From positions 1 to 49,237 of the forward strand of contig CAXSEF010000015.1 of assembly GCA_964236535.1 (NCBI GenBank): DNA of 49,237 nucleotides, read 5' to 3'. The notes below the pieces were generated by a model. It did no database searches, had not been told where the DNA came from, and was given only the letters and a program-made list of their open reading frames with translations. Of the stretch, positions 1 to 8,430 are shown in pieces (position 1 is the first letter of the stretch; each line of letters opens with the position of its first letter). The stretch comes from CAXSEF01 sp964236535. GTDB taxonomy: Bacteria > Pseudomonadota > Alphaproteobacteria > Acetobacterales > Acetobacteraceae. Position numbers and translations under genes: made by a program.

Positions 1-22
1 AGCGCGTGCGGGTGGCGCGGGC

Positions 23-457
23 CTAGAACCAGTCCAGGATCGAGGGAAGAAGCTGCTCCAGGTCCCAGGCGGAAGGGTCGCTGACCGCAATGAACGCCAT
101 GTGCAGCGCGAGCAGCGTGACGTTGCCCAACAGGAAAGCGGCGGCGCCGGCGATCGTCGTCACCAGCGCGATCTCCACCATGTGGCCCCGACGATGGCCG
201 CGTCGCCAGCGATGCAGCAGGGCGCTCAGGACGACGAGGAACAGGACCGCGTTCGCGATGCCGACGACGGCCATCACGTGGGTCCAGCCCAGCAGTGAAA
301 GGTAGCCGAGCGTCTGACCGATGATCAGGAAGCCGAGGACGCTGAGGCAGGCGGCGTCGAAGGCGACGAACAGTGCGGCGATTGTCGCGACCAGCGCGCG
401 CGCCATGCGCTCGCGTCTTGCCGCGGGACTCTGATCCGGGGTCTGCCGTGCGGACAT
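23..457 (-). CDS. Small polytopic membrane protein of unknown function
   Basis: The frame is open further upstream, but the convincing protein starts at the ATG at 457 (MSARQTPDQ), giving 144 residues. The part upstream of it is Arg/Gly-rich and looks like out-of-frame high-GC translation. After a short polar N-terminus there are three strongly hydrophobic stretches (about residues 20-45, 55-80 and 93-120), with a basic loop RWRRGHRRGH between the second and third, which suggests a cytoplasmic loop. The C-terminal tail is acidic and ends in LPSILDWF. I recognise no family. It is the last gene on this side of the window, so operon partners to the left cannot be seen. Confidence 0.6.
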   Translation of the reverse strand: MSARQTPDQSPAARRERMARALVATIAALFVAFDAACLSVLGFLIIGQTLGYLSLLGWTHVMAVVGIANAVLFLVVLSALLHRWRRGHRRGHMVEIALVTTIAGAAAFLLGNVTLLALHMAFIAVSDPSAWDLEQLLPSILDWF

Positions 458-883
458 CGTGTGCTCCCTGGGCGCGGAACGGGATTGACGCCCCGCCAGC
501 GCAGATCCGGGTTCTGCCCTGTCTGAACGCAAACCCCTACCCGCTTCGCCCTCATCGATCACCGCCGCGCCCGCCCCGGGCGCAGAAAACCCCCGGCATC
601 GGCACCCGCACGTGGTGCCGTGGCGAGCGCGACCGTCACCGAGGTCCCGCCATCGGCGATCGACCGGCAACGGGCGTCCCTGACGCCGAGCCGGTCCCGA
701 CCGGGAGGAGCGGGTGCGCGTCTCCGTCGCAACAGCTGCGGCAGTGCGGCGACCGGGCATGTCCGCTTCCTGCGCTCGTCCTTCCCCGGAGCGGACAGTC
801 CGCTCCCCACCGGCTTCGGCCAGGCCGCACGGCATCGCGGAAGTCCGGCACGAGCTCCGACCAGACCGTCCCCGCACCCGGCC
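458..883. other. Intergenic stretch, no gene recognised
   Basis: Open frames cross this GC-rich interval on both strands, but their translations are Arg/Pro/Gly/Ala-rich and look like frame shadows. It should hold the promoter of the membrane protein starting at 457 and the terminator of the HpnL-like gene ending at 884. I could not identify either with confidence. Confidence 0.4.
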
Positions 884-1951
884 TCAGGCCGAGACACCGC
901 CCCCAGCCTCCCCGTCCCGCCGCCCCCCGTCCCGCCGCCCCCCGTCCCGCCGGAGCGCCCGCCGCCCCTCCCCCGCCTGCCACGCCCCCAGCGCCGGCAC
1001 CGCCAGCGCCAGGTCCCGCCCCCGCCGCACCAGCGACAGCGCCAGCGCCGCGTCCGGCGCCACCCCGAACAGCCCGCCCACCACCACCAGCGCCGCCTCC
1101 TGCACCCCGATCGCGTTCGGCACCAGGAACGCGAAGCTGCGCGCCCCGTACAGCAGGCTGTCGATCACCACCCCGCCCGCAAGGCCGGGGTGCAGCCCCA
1201 TCAGCCGCAGCGTCCCCCACGCCTGCACCCCGCTCAGCACCCACTCCGCGAAGTGCAGCCCCACCGCGCCCAGCAGCACCCCGCGCCGCCCGTGCATCGC
1301 CCGGATCGCCCCCGCCATCGCCCCCGCCACCGCCTCCGGCCGCGCCGCCGCGCCGCACCCCGCGCCCCCGCCAACCCCCGGCACCAGCCGCGCCGACAGC
1401 CGCGCCAGCACCCGGTCCACCGTCCCGGCCCCGCGCGCCTGCACCGCCACGAACACCCCCACCAGCCCCGCCATCCCGAGCGTCGCCAGCAGCACCGGCG
1501 CCACCAGCCCGCTCGCCGGCCGCCGCCACCACAGCAGCCCGAGCCCCAGCAGCGTGTAGCCGAGCTGCGCCACCAGCTCCGTGCTCACGTCCACCACCGT
1601 CGAGGCCGCCGCGAACGGCCCCGCCACCCCCGCCACCGTCAGCGCCCGCGCGCCCACCACGTACCCGCCGAGCTGGCTGAACGGCAGCGCCTCGCCCGCC
1701 GAATCCCGCACCAGCCGCGCCCACACGAACCGCCACGCCCGCGCGTCCGCCCGCCCCCGCCCGAGCAGCCACCACGCGAACCCCATCGGCACCACCAGCA
1801 CCGCCTGCGCCAGCAGCACCAGCGCGAACCCGCCCCAGCCCAGCGCCCCGGCCGCGCGCAGCACCGCCGCCCCGCCGACCCTTGCCACCAGCCAGGCCAC
1901 GACGCACAGCCCCGCCGTCAGGAACAACGCCGGGAGGCGGATCGCCCTCAC
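884..1951 (-). CDS. hpnL: HpnL-like lysylphosphatidylglycerol-synthase-type membrane protein
   Basis: This 355-residue integral membrane protein resembles the HpnL / LPG-synthase transmembrane (flippase-like) family, which in hopanoid producers is thought to move or present hopanoid or other lipids across the inner membrane. The GTG at 1951 (VRAIRLPALFLTAG) is chosen because upstream in-frame sequence falls inside an intergenic repeat. Many hydrophobic segments run through the protein. The stretch with SLLYGARSFAFLVPNAIGVQEA followed by LVRRGRDL matches the conserved C-terminal block of the family. The last 25 or so residues carry an imperfect RRDGG tandem repeat that varies from the usual end. 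No other hopanoid gene is visible, so the symbol rests on family resemblance only. Confidence 0.7.
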   Translation of the reverse strand: MRAIRLPALFLTAGLCVVAWLVARVGGAAVLRAAGALGWGGFALVLLAQAVLVVPMGFAWWLLGRGRADARAWRFVWARLVRDSAGEALPFSQLGGYVVGARALTVAGVAGPFAAASTVVDVSTELVAQLGYTLLGLGLLWWRRPASGLVAPVLLATLGMAGLVGVFVAVQARGAGTVDRVLARLSARLVPGVGGGAGCGAAARPEAVAGAMAGAIRAMHGRRGVLLGAVGLHFAEWVLSGVQAWGTLRLMGLHPGLAGGVVIDSLLYGARSFAFLVPNAIGVQEAALVVVGGLFGVAPDAALALSLVRRGRDLALAVPALGAWQAGEGRRALRRDGGRRDGGRRDGEAGGGVSA

Positions 1952-2043
1952 GCAGGCAAGGCCAGAGGCGCTGCCTCTGGACTCCGCCGGGGGCTGAGCC
2001 CCCGGACCCACATCATGGTTTCCAAGGGCCCCGGCCTTGCCTG
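1952..2043. repeat. Intergenic hairpin repeat, copy 1
   Basis: This is a short copy of a family seen six times in the window. It contains the self-complementary core CAGAGGCGCTGCCTCTG and a second stem built from GGGGGCTGAGCCCCC, flanked by inverted GGCAAGGCC/GGCCTTGCC ends. It separates the HpnL-like gene from the end of the upstream beta-propeller gene. Confidence 0.75.
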
Positions 2044-2052
2044 CTCCACGCG

Positions 2053-3066
2053 CTACTTCGCGCTGACCGCCACCGGCAGCGTGTCGTGCGTGTTCAGCCA
2101 AATCCCGTGCGGCGAGCGCCCCACCGGGATCATCTCCACGCTGCCGCTCACCGGGTCGACCACCGCCACCGCCTGCTTCCAGCGCAGCGTCGTCCACAGC
2201 TTGCCGTCCGGCGCGAAGTCGATATCGTCCGGCCCGCCCGGCACGTGCAGCGTGCGGATCACCGCCAGAGTGTGCGGGTCTAGCACCGAGATCGTCCCCT
2301 CCACCCGGTTGGTCGCATAGATCACCGACCCGTCGGGCGGCACGAACATGACGTGCGCGCCCCGCCCGGTCGGCACCAGCCGCCGCACGTGCCCGTCCGC
2401 CGGGTCGACCACCGCGATCTCGCCCTGCCCCATCAGGCCCACCAGCAGCGCGCCGTCATGCCACAGCACGCCCGCCGGCACCCGCCCCACCTTGGCGGTC
2501 CAGATCACCGCCCCGGTGCGCGTAGCGATCGCGATCACGCTGTCGGTCTGCTGCAGGCTGACGAACACCATCGACGAATCGGGCGAATAGTTGATGTGGC
2601 TCGGCATCGCGCTCGCCGGCACCCGGTGCAGCAGCAGCAGGCTGCGCGCGTCGTAGATGTCGACTTGGTTGCGCGCCAGCCCGGTCACCGTGAGCAGGCT
2701 GCCGTCCGGACTGTAGGCGAGCTGGTACGGGTCGCTCACGCTGACCTGGCGCTGCACGTCCCCGGTGCGCGGGTCGAGCAGGAACAGCGCGTTGCCCGTG
2801 GTGTCGCCAACCACCAGCGAACGGTGATCGGGCGACAGCGCCATGTGATGCGGCTCGCGCAGCACCGGGATGCGGCGCAGCTCGCGCCGCGTGTCCACGT
2901 CGAGCACGCTGATGCTGGCGTCGTTCGAGTTGATGACGAACGCCAGGTGCGCCGCAGCCGCCGGCCGCACGAACCCCAGCAGCAGCAGCGCCGCCAGACA
3001 CCCCCCGGCCATGCGCAATGCGCCGCGGCGCGAGGCGGCAGCGGCGGTGCGGACGCACACGGACAT
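2053..3066 (-). CDS. Secreted YVTN-type beta-propeller protein
   Basis: The ATG at 3066 (MSVCVRTAAAASRRG) gives 337 residues with a Sec signal peptide (hydrophobic core CLAALLLLGF, then PAAAA). The rest is a series of about 40-residue repeats of the type SPDxxxLxVxxxxxNxVxVxD, for example INSNDASISVLDVDTRREL, LSPDHRSLVVGDTTG and YATNRVEGTISVLDPHTL. These are typical of YncE/YVTN seven-bladed propellers. Such proteins are periplasmic or surface binding modules; ligand and role are unknown here. The gene lies alone between two intergenic repeats on the same strand as the HpnL-like gene, so no operon partner suggests a function. Confidence 0.8.
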   Translation of the reverse strand: MSVCVRTAAAASRRGALRMAGGCLAALLLLGFVRPAAAAHLAFVINSNDASISVLDVDTRRELRRIPVLREPHHMALSPDHRSLVVGDTTGNALFLLDPRTGDVQRQVSVSDPYQLAYSPDGSLLTVTGLARNQVDIYDARSLLLLHRVPASAMPSHINYSPDSSMVFVSLQQTDSVIAIATRTGAVIWTAKVGRVPAGVLWHDGALLVGLMGQGEIAVVDPADGHVRRLVPTGRGAHVMFVPPDGSVIYATNRVEGTISVLDPHTLAVIRTLHVPGGPDDIDFAPDGKLWTTLRWKQAVAVVDPVSGSVEMIPVGRSPHGIWLNTHDTLPVAVSAK

Positions 3067-3178
3067 GGCGGTCTCCCTCTCGGCCCACAGCCTATAGCCC
3101 AGCCCAGCCCCCTTGCCACCACCCCGACCGCGGCCAGGCAGAACCCCGGCCGACAAGCAGTACCAGGCCCCGACCCGC

Positions 3179-3347
3179 ATGCGAAGCAAGGCCGGGCTTT
3201 GCCCTGACCGTCAGGCAAGCAAGGCCAGAGGCTCTGCCTCTGGACTCCGCTCAAGGCTGGCCTTGAGAATCCCTATGCTTAAGGAACGGGTTTCCAAAGG
3301 CCTCGAGGCCTTTGGCGGGCCTGGGCAGAGCCCAGCCTTGCGGCCCT
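3179..3347. repeat. Intergenic hairpin repeat, copy 2
   Basis: A long copy of the family. It contains CAGAGGCTCTGCCTCTG (stem AGAGGC/GCCTCT), the sequence GACTCCGCTCAAGG, and an inner stem formed around TTTCCAAAGGCCTCGAGGCC. The ends GCAAGGC...GCCTTGC are inverted relative to each other. It lies between divergent genes. Confidence 0.75.
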
Positions 3348-3390
3348 TGCGCCCGGCTGTCCGGCCGCGCGTGACAACCCCCGTCACGCC

Positions 3391-3497
3391 ACGCCGGACA
3401 CTTGCCTCGAAACTGTCCGGCCAAACCGGACACTTCGGGCCGAAACTGTCCGGTCCGGCCGGACACTTTCGTCTCACGCGGCGCCGACTGTCCGGCC
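3391..3497. repeat. Tandem CTGTCCGG/CCGGACA hairpin units, period 32-33 bp
   Basis: The word CCGGACACTT occurs at 3394, 3426 and 3459, and GAAACTGTCCGG at 3409 and 3442, with a further CTGTCCGGCC at 3488. Each unit can pair CTGTCCGG with CCGGACA, giving a run of small hairpins. The block is non-coding and different from the larger intergenic repeats. It could be a cluster of protein-binding sites or the remnant of a mobile-element end. Confidence 0.6.
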
Positions 3498-3555
3498 CCG
3501 CGTGACGGCGGCCGCGTTCACCCGCCGTCAAGCATTGCCGGCGCATGCTGGGTCC

Positions 3556-4128
3556 ATGCCCCCGCGCGACATGACCGCCCCGACCCGGACCCTGCGCGTG
3601 GCAGCCGCCGCCCCGTCGGTCCGGGGCAGCCTCCCGCCGCTCGCCCGCGCGATGGGCGCGATGGGCGCGATGCTCGTCCTGCTTGCCGCCCTGCCGGCCG
3701 CCGCGGCGCCGTTCGCCCCGTCCGGTCCCCCGCTGCCCGCGCTGCCCGGCATGCTAAACCCCCGCTCCGCCGGCCGCCCGATCGGCCGCTGGACCGGGAT
3801 GCTGCCGGACCCGGGATGCGATGCCGTGCAGACCCTGCTCACCCTGTCCACCGGCCTGCAGAGCGAGGCCGGCAGCTACCTGCTGCAGGAGACCTGCCTC
3901 CGCAGCCCCGGCGGCCTCGCCCCGCGCACCAGCCAGGGCACCTGGCGCAGCCTGCGCAACACCACGATATTCCAGCTCGACGTGCTCTCGCCCGGCATGC
4001 CCGACCAGGGTACGGACGCCGTGCGGAACTTCCAGCTGCAGTCCGACGGCAGCCTGCGCGAGCTCGACGCCCAGCTCCGGTCCTCCGGGCCGCGCCCTGG
4101 CTGGCGCGTGCTCTCCCGCCTTCCCTGA
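3556..4128 (+). CDS. NlpE-like (copper-resistance N-terminal domain) secreted protein
   Basis: With the ATG at 3556 the product has 190 residues; the ATG at 3571 (MTAPTR) is equally possible. A hydrophobic core AMLVLLAALPAAAA at about 39-51 is a late Sec signal, with no lipobox cysteine after it. The mature part begins GRWTGMLPDPGCDAVQTLL at about residue 78, then has GSYLLQETCL, a short spacer, GTWRSL and IFQLDVLSP. That order (GxLPxxxC, Y/L strand, GxW, xxQLD) follows the NlpE N-terminal barrel. The family pattern CxxC is only partly kept (DPGC), so copper binding is doubtful. In E. coli NlpE signals surface adhesion and envelope stress to CpxA; no Cpx-type pair is visible here. Confidence 0.55.
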   Translation: MPPRDMTAPTRTLRVAAAAPSVRGSLPPLARAMGAMGAMLVLLAALPAAAAPFAPSGPPLPALPGMLNPRSAGRPIGRWTGMLPDPGCDAVQTLLTLSTGLQSEAGSYLLQETCLRSPGGLAPRTSQGTWRSLRNTTIFQLDVLSPGMPDQGTDAVRNFQLQSDGSLRELDAQLRSSGPRPGWRVLSRLP

Positions 4129-4186
4129 ACGGCCCTCCCACCCCAGCTTCCGGCCGGGCCGCCTGCGCCCGCACCAGGGGGCCAGC

Positions 4187-5506
4187 ATGACCGCCGACAC
4201 CGACCTCGCGCCGCCTCGCACCGCAGCCGCCGCGCCGCTCTCCCCCGGCCCGCTCTCCCCCGGCCCGCTCTCCCACGGTGTGGTCGTCGTCGGCACCGGC
4301 CAGGCCGCGTTCCAGCTCGCCACCTCCCTGCGCGAGGCCGGCTACGACGCCCCGATCACCCTGCTCGGCGACGAGCCCGGCCTGCCCTACAACCGCCCGC
4401 CGCTGTCCAAGGCCTACCTCAAGGGCGAGCGCGGCAGCGTCGACCTGCACCTGCGCCCCGAGACGTTCTACGCCGCCCGCCGCGTCACCCTTCGCGCCGA
4501 AACCCGCGTCGCCGGCATCGACCCGTCCCGCCGCCTGGTGATCCCCGAACACGGCGCGCCCCTCGCCTACGACCACCTCGTGCTCGCCACCGGCTCGCGC
4601 AACCGCCGCCTCGGCGTGCCGGGGGCCGACCTCGCCGGCGTCATGTCCCTGCGCACCCGGGCCGACGCCAGCGCGCTGTGGGACCGGGTTCGCGCCGCCC
4701 GGCGCATCGTGGTGATCGGCGCCGGCTTCATCGGCCTCGAGTTCGCAGCGGTCGCCCGCGCGATGGGCCGCCCGGTGCACGTCATCGAGGCCGGCGCCCG
4801 GGCGATGGGCCGCGCGGTGACCGAGGCGACCTCGGCCACCTTCACCCGCTGGCACGAGGCGCAGGGCACCACCTTCTCCTTCGGCGACGGCGTGGCCGCC
4901 CTGCTGCCCGAGGCCGCCGCCCCGCCCGGCATGCCCGCGCGGGTACGCGCCGTGCGCACCCGCTCCGGCGCCGAGCACCCGGCCGACCTGGTCCTGGTCG
5001 GCATCGGCGTGGTCGCCAACGCCGAGCTGGCGGCGGCGGCCGGCCTCGCCACCGACAACGGCATCCTGGTCGACCCGCAGCTGACCACCTCGGACCCGGC
5101 GATCTCGGCGATCGGCGACTGCGCCGCCTACCCGAGCCGCCACGCCGGCGGCGCCGTCGTCCGCCTGGAGTCGGTGCAGAACGCCGTCGAGCACGCGCGC
5201 AGCCTGGCCGCGCATCTGACCGGACGCAGCCTGCCCTACGACGCGGTCCCCTGGTTCTGGAGCGACCAGGGCCCCCTGAAGCTGCAGATCGCCGGCCTCA
5301 CCGCGGGCAGCGACCGCCACGTCGGCGTGGGCGAAGCCCAGGCGGGCTCGGTGCTGTGCTTCCGCGCCGGACGCCTCGCGGGCGTGGAGTCGATCAATCG
5401 CCCGGCCGACCACATGGCCGCCCGCCGCCTGCTGCGCAACGACACCCCGCTCACCCCGGAACAGGCCGCGGCACCCGGTTTCACCCTGCGCGACGCGCCC
5501 GCCTAG
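4187..5506 (+). CDS. NAD(P)H-dependent ferredoxin/rubredoxin reductase-like flavoprotein
   Basis: This 439-residue protein belongs to the class that passes electrons from NAD(P)H through FAD to a ferredoxin or rubredoxin for P450 or dioxygenase systems. The ATG at 4187 starts after an AG-rich stretch. An N-terminal FAD Rossmann motif VVVVGTGQAAFQLA (32-45) is followed by PYNRPPLSK (67-75), the NAD(P) motif GAGFIGLEFA (178-187) and the second FAD motif ISAIGDCA (306-313). The C-terminal domain with VPWFWSDQGPLKLQIAGL is diagnostic of this family. A 15-base in-frame repeat (PLSPGPLSPGPLSHG) lies just before the Rossmann fold. No ferredoxin, P450 or oxygenase gene is adjacent, so its partner is unknown. 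Confidence 0.85.
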   Translation: MTADTDLAPPRTAAAAPLSPGPLSPGPLSHGVVVVGTGQAAFQLATSLREAGYDAPITLLGDEPGLPYNRPPLSKAYLKGERGSVDLHLRPETFYAARRVTLRAETRVAGIDPSRRLVIPEHGAPLAYDHLVLATGSRNRRLGVPGADLAGVMSLRTRADASALWDRVRAARRIVVIGAGFIGLEFAAVARAMGRPVHVIEAGARAMGRAVTEATSATFTRWHEAQGTTFSFGDGVAALLPEAAAPPGMPARVRAVRTRSGAEHPADLVLVGIGVVANAELAAAAGLATDNGILVDPQLTTSDPAISAIGDCAAYPSRHAGGAVVRLESVQNAVEHARSLAAHLTGRSLPYDAVPWFWSDQGPLKLQIAGLTAGSDRHVGVGEAQAGSVLCFRAGRLAGVESINRPADHMAARRLLRNDTPLTPEQAAAPGFTLRDAPA

Positions 5507-5613
5507 CCCCCATCGCCTCCCGCACGCACCGCCAGGCCGTGCCGCGCGCATTTCACCCGCCGCGCAGGTTACAAACCCCGCCATCCGTGTTAGGACGCCC
5601 AAAAGGGTGCAAC

Positions 5614-6825
5614 ATGGCAACAGAGAACAGGTCCACGCCCTCGATCGTGAAGTTCACGGCGGGGTCACGGCAGTCTTCTACGGTCGCCTCGCTCACGACA
5701 CAACTCCCGGTCGTCTCGATTGTCGCGCCCACATACAATGAGCGCATGAATATTCGCCCTCTGGTTGCAGCGGTCACCGCCGCGATGGGCGATACTCCGT
5801 TCGAGCTGATCTTCGTCGACGACGACAGCCCGGACGGCACCAGCCTCGAGATCGCCGCCGTCGCCCGCGAAGGCGCCTCGGTGCGCGGCCTGCGCCGCGT
5901 CGGCCGCCGCGGCCTGGCCTCCGCCGTCGTCGAGGGCGCGATGAGCGCCCATGCCGACATCATCGGCGTGATCGACGCCGACATGCAGCATGACGAGACG
6001 CTGCTGCCCCGCATGCTCGAGATCCTGCGCACCACCGACACCGACATCGTCGTCGCCAGCCGCCACGTCGCGGGCGGCAGCGTCGGCGAGTGGGACGCCA
6101 CCCGCCAGCGCATGAGCGTGTTCGCCACCTGGGCCTCGCGCCTGCTGATCGGCGAGAGCGTCAGCGACCCGATGAGCGGCTTCTTCATGACCCGCCGCGC
6201 CGTGTTCGACGGCGCGATCTACGACCTGTCGCAGCAGGGCTATAAGATCCTGCTCGACCTGCTGACCTCCTCGCCCCACCCGCTCAAGGTCGCCGAGGTC
6301 CCCTACACCTTCCGCGACCGCCAGTCCGGCGAGAGCAAGGTCGACACCATGATCGTCGCCGAATACGCCTTCCTGCTGATCGAGAAGATGACCAACGGGC
6401 TGATCCCGCCCAAGTTCGTGCTATTCTCGATCGTCGGCGGCGTCGGGCTCCTGCTGCATCTGACCGTGCTCGGCGTGCTGGTCGGCAACGACGTGCACTT
6501 CATCTACGCACAGGCCGCGGCGACCTGCTGCGCCATGGCGCTCAACTACGTGCTCAACAATTCGATCACCTACCGCACCGAGCGCCTGCGCGGCCTGCGC
6601 TTCATCCGCGGCTTCGTGGTGTTCTGCCTGGTCTGCAGCATGGGCGCGCTCGCCAACATCAGCATCGCCAACCTGACCATCCACGAGGTCAACAGCTGGC
6701 CGCTCGCAGGCATCGCCGGGGCGTTCATGAGCTCGGTGTTCAACTTCGGCGTGTCCACCCGCTTCGTCTGGGGCCGCAAGCGCCGCGCCGGCGCCCCCGT
6801 CATCGTGGCCGCGGTGCCGGCATGA
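5614..6825 (+). CDS. GT2 polyprenyl-phosphate glycosyltransferase fused to a GtrA flippase domain
   Basis: The product has 403 residues. Residues about 33-250 are a dolichol-phosphate-mannose-synthase-like GT2 domain with APTYNER, the nucleotide-binding FVDDDSPDG (67-75), the metal-binding DADMQHD (121-127) and SDPMSGFF (184-191). From about 262 on a GtrA domain follows, with four membrane helices (KFVLFSIVGGVGLLLHL, then ALNYVLNNSITYR and a closing STRFVWGRKRR). GT2 enzymes of this type charge undecaprenyl phosphate with a hexose, and GtrA proteins are thought to flip the product. The fusion joins both steps. The downstream polytopic membrane protein starts 24 bases after the stop and may be the final transferase. 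Confidence 0.88.
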   Translation: MATENRSTPSIVKFTAGSRQSSTVASLTTQLPVVSIVAPTYNERMNIRPLVAAVTAAMGDTPFELIFVDDDSPDGTSLEIAAVAREGASVRGLRRVGRRGLASAVVEGAMSAHADIIGVIDADMQHDETLLPRMLEILRTTDTDIVVASRHVAGGSVGEWDATRQRMSVFATWASRLLIGESVSDPMSGFFMTRRAVFDGAIYDLSQQGYKILLDLLTSSPHPLKVAEVPYTFRDRQSGESKVDTMIVAEYAFLLIEKMTNGLIPPKFVLFSIVGGVGLLLHLTVLGVLVGNDVHFIYAQAAATCCAMALNYVLNNSITYRTERLRGLRFIRGFVVFCLVCSMGALANISIANLTIHEVNSWPLAGIAGAFMSSVFNFGVSTRFVWGRKRRAGAPVIVAAVPA

Positions 6826-6849
6826 CCCGGCCGCACGACCGGCAACGCC

Positions 6850-8430
6850 GTGCCGCCTGATCACGCGACGCCGCCCACCACGCCTGCGCCCACCACCACC
6901 CGCCGCCGACCCCGCATCCTGCTCAACGCCGCCGTAGTCCTGCTCGGCGCGCTTCCCCTGCTCGCCAGCGTCCCGGCCCCGTTGCAGGACTGGCCCAGCC
7001 ATCTCGCCCGGGTCTGGATCACCGCCCGCGTGCTCGACGGCGACCCGTTCTGGGCCGCGCGCTACGGCTTCCAGGGCTACCTGATCCCCAACGCCATCCT
7101 CGACGTCGCCATCGGCGGCCTGATGCGCCTCGGCCTCGGCATCGACGCCGCCGGCGCCGCCTTCCTGCTCCTGCTCTACGCCAGCTTCATCGGCGGCTTC
7201 TGCGCCCTGTCCCGCCGCGTCGCCGGCCACAGCGCGCTCGCCGCCCCGCTGGCCGTGACCTGCTTCTACAACATGGCCCTGTTCTACGGCCTGGTGAACT
7301 ACCTCGCGGGCGTCAGCCTCATCCTGTGGTCGCTCGTCGCCTGGCAGGCGTGCCGCGGCCGCTGGGCGATCCGGGCCCTGCTCGCCCTGCCCTGCGTCGG
7401 CGCGATCGCGCTCTGCCACCTGCTCGCCGCCTTCATGTTCGTGGGCGTCGCCGGCCTGCTCGACCTGGCGGCCTTCACCCGCCGCCGGCGCGCCAGGGAG
7501 CTGCTGCCCCCGCTGGTGGCGCTGCTGGCCGCCGCCGGCGCGCTGCTGCTCTCCCCGGTCGGCGACGACAACATCGCCGCGATCGGCCAGGGCAAGTCCT
7601 CGCTGCTGCGCGCCGCGTTCGGCAAGGCCGCCACCTTCGGCAAGGCCATGGCCAGCGGCCAGCCCGGCCCCGACCTCGCCCTGATCCTCACCGTCGCCCT
7701 GCTCGCCGCCGCCGCCGCCTATGCCGGCCGCCGCATCCCGCGCGACTGGGTGCTGGTGATCGCCGCCCTGGTCGTCGTCACCGTGCTGGCCCCGTTCAGC
7801 ATCGGCGAGGGGACCTACGTCGACGCCCGCCTCGCCACCCTGCCGTTCATCGTGCTGGCCGCGAGCTTCGCCGTGGGGCCCCGCGCCGCCTGGCTCGCCC
7901 CGGCGCTCGCCGCCCTCGTCGTCGCCCGGGTCGGCCTGCTCGCCGCCGACTGGCACCGCTACGGCCGGTTCTACGCGGCGCTCGAATCCACGCTCGCCGA
8001 GCTGCCGCCCGGTTCGACGCTGCTGGCCGCCAAGGGCGACGCCCCCCCCACCCGGGGCGACCCGTCCTCGCCGCGCGCCTGGATCGCCGGCGGCATGGGC
8101 TGGTTCGACCAGTGGTCGCCCCCGCTCAACAACATGACGACACTGGCCGCCCGGCACGGCATCTTCGTGCCGTCGGTGTTCGCGAGCCGGGTGCAGCAGC
8201 CGCTCTACCTGCGGCCGGAGTGGCGCGCGCCCTGGCCGCTCACCGTCGACGCCGGCACCCCGGCGCAGCTCGACGCAGCGCTCGCCCGCGCCCGCACCGA
8301 CTGCCGGCCGGGCATCCCCACCAACCTGATCGTGCTCTACCCGACCCCGCAGACCGACCCGGACCTGCCGCAGCTCCCCGGGCTGCCGCCGCACCTGCAA
8401 TCGCGGTTCAGGATCGTCAACGCCTGCTGA
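6850..8430 (+). CDS. Polytopic membrane protein, possible GT-C type glycosyltransferase
   Basis: The GTG at 6850 gives 526 residues. There are about ten hydrophobic segments up to residue 375, then a soluble C-terminal part of about 150 residues with GGMGWFDQWSPPLNN. The first external loop carries PAPLQDWPSHLARVW; an acidic residue in that loop is usual for GT-C enzymes that take sugar from a polyprenyl phosphate, so the Asp of QDWPSH is a candidate catalytic residue. That is inference from topology and from its position directly after a GT2-GtrA fusion, as in serotype-converting gtrA-gtrB-gtr(type) operons. I did not recognise a specific family. Confidence 0.6.
   Translation: MPPDHATPPTTPAPTTTRRRPRILLNAAVVLLGALPLLASVPAPLQDWPSHLARVWITARVLDGDPFWAARYGFQGYLIPNAILDVAIGGLMRLGLGIDAAGAAFLLLLYASFIGGFCALSRRVAGHSALAAPLAVTCFYNMALFYGLVNYLAGVSLILWSLVAWQACRGRWAIRALLALPCVGAIALCHLLAAFMFVGVAGLLDLAAFTRRRRARELLPPLVALLAAAGALLLSPVGDDNIAAIGQGKSSLLRAAFGKAATFGKAMASGQPGPDLALILTVALLAAAAAYAGRRIPRDWVLVIAALVVVTVLAPFSIGEGTYVDARLATLPFIVLAASFAVGPRAAWLAPALAALVVARVGLLAADWHRYGRFYAALESTLAELPPGSTLLAAKGDAPPTRGDPSSPRAWIAGGMGWFDQWSPPLNNMTTLAARHGIFVPSVFASRVQQPLYLRPEWRAPWPLTVDAGTPAQLDAALARARTDCRPGIPTNLIVLYPTPQTDPDLPQLPGLPPHLQSRFRIVNAC

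Larger units (their letters stand above)
3067..3555. other. Divergent intergenic region packed with repeats
   Basis: The 489 bases between the beta-propeller gene and the NlpE-like gene hold a long copy of the intergenic hairpin repeat (about 3179-3347) and a separate block of tandem hairpins (about 3391-3497). I see no gene here. Promoters for both divergent genes must lie here, but no clear -35/-10 pair stands out. Confidence 0.6.

Noticed and set aside
373..2320. Several plus-strand Pro/Arg-rich frames at the left end
   Set aside because: They are antisense to the HpnL-like gene and consist of low-complexity Pro/Ala/Arg sequence.
3391..3497. Tandem hairpin block considered as a CRISPR array
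   Set aside because: The units are only partly conserved, the would-be spacers are themselves complementary to the repeats, and there are no cas genes.
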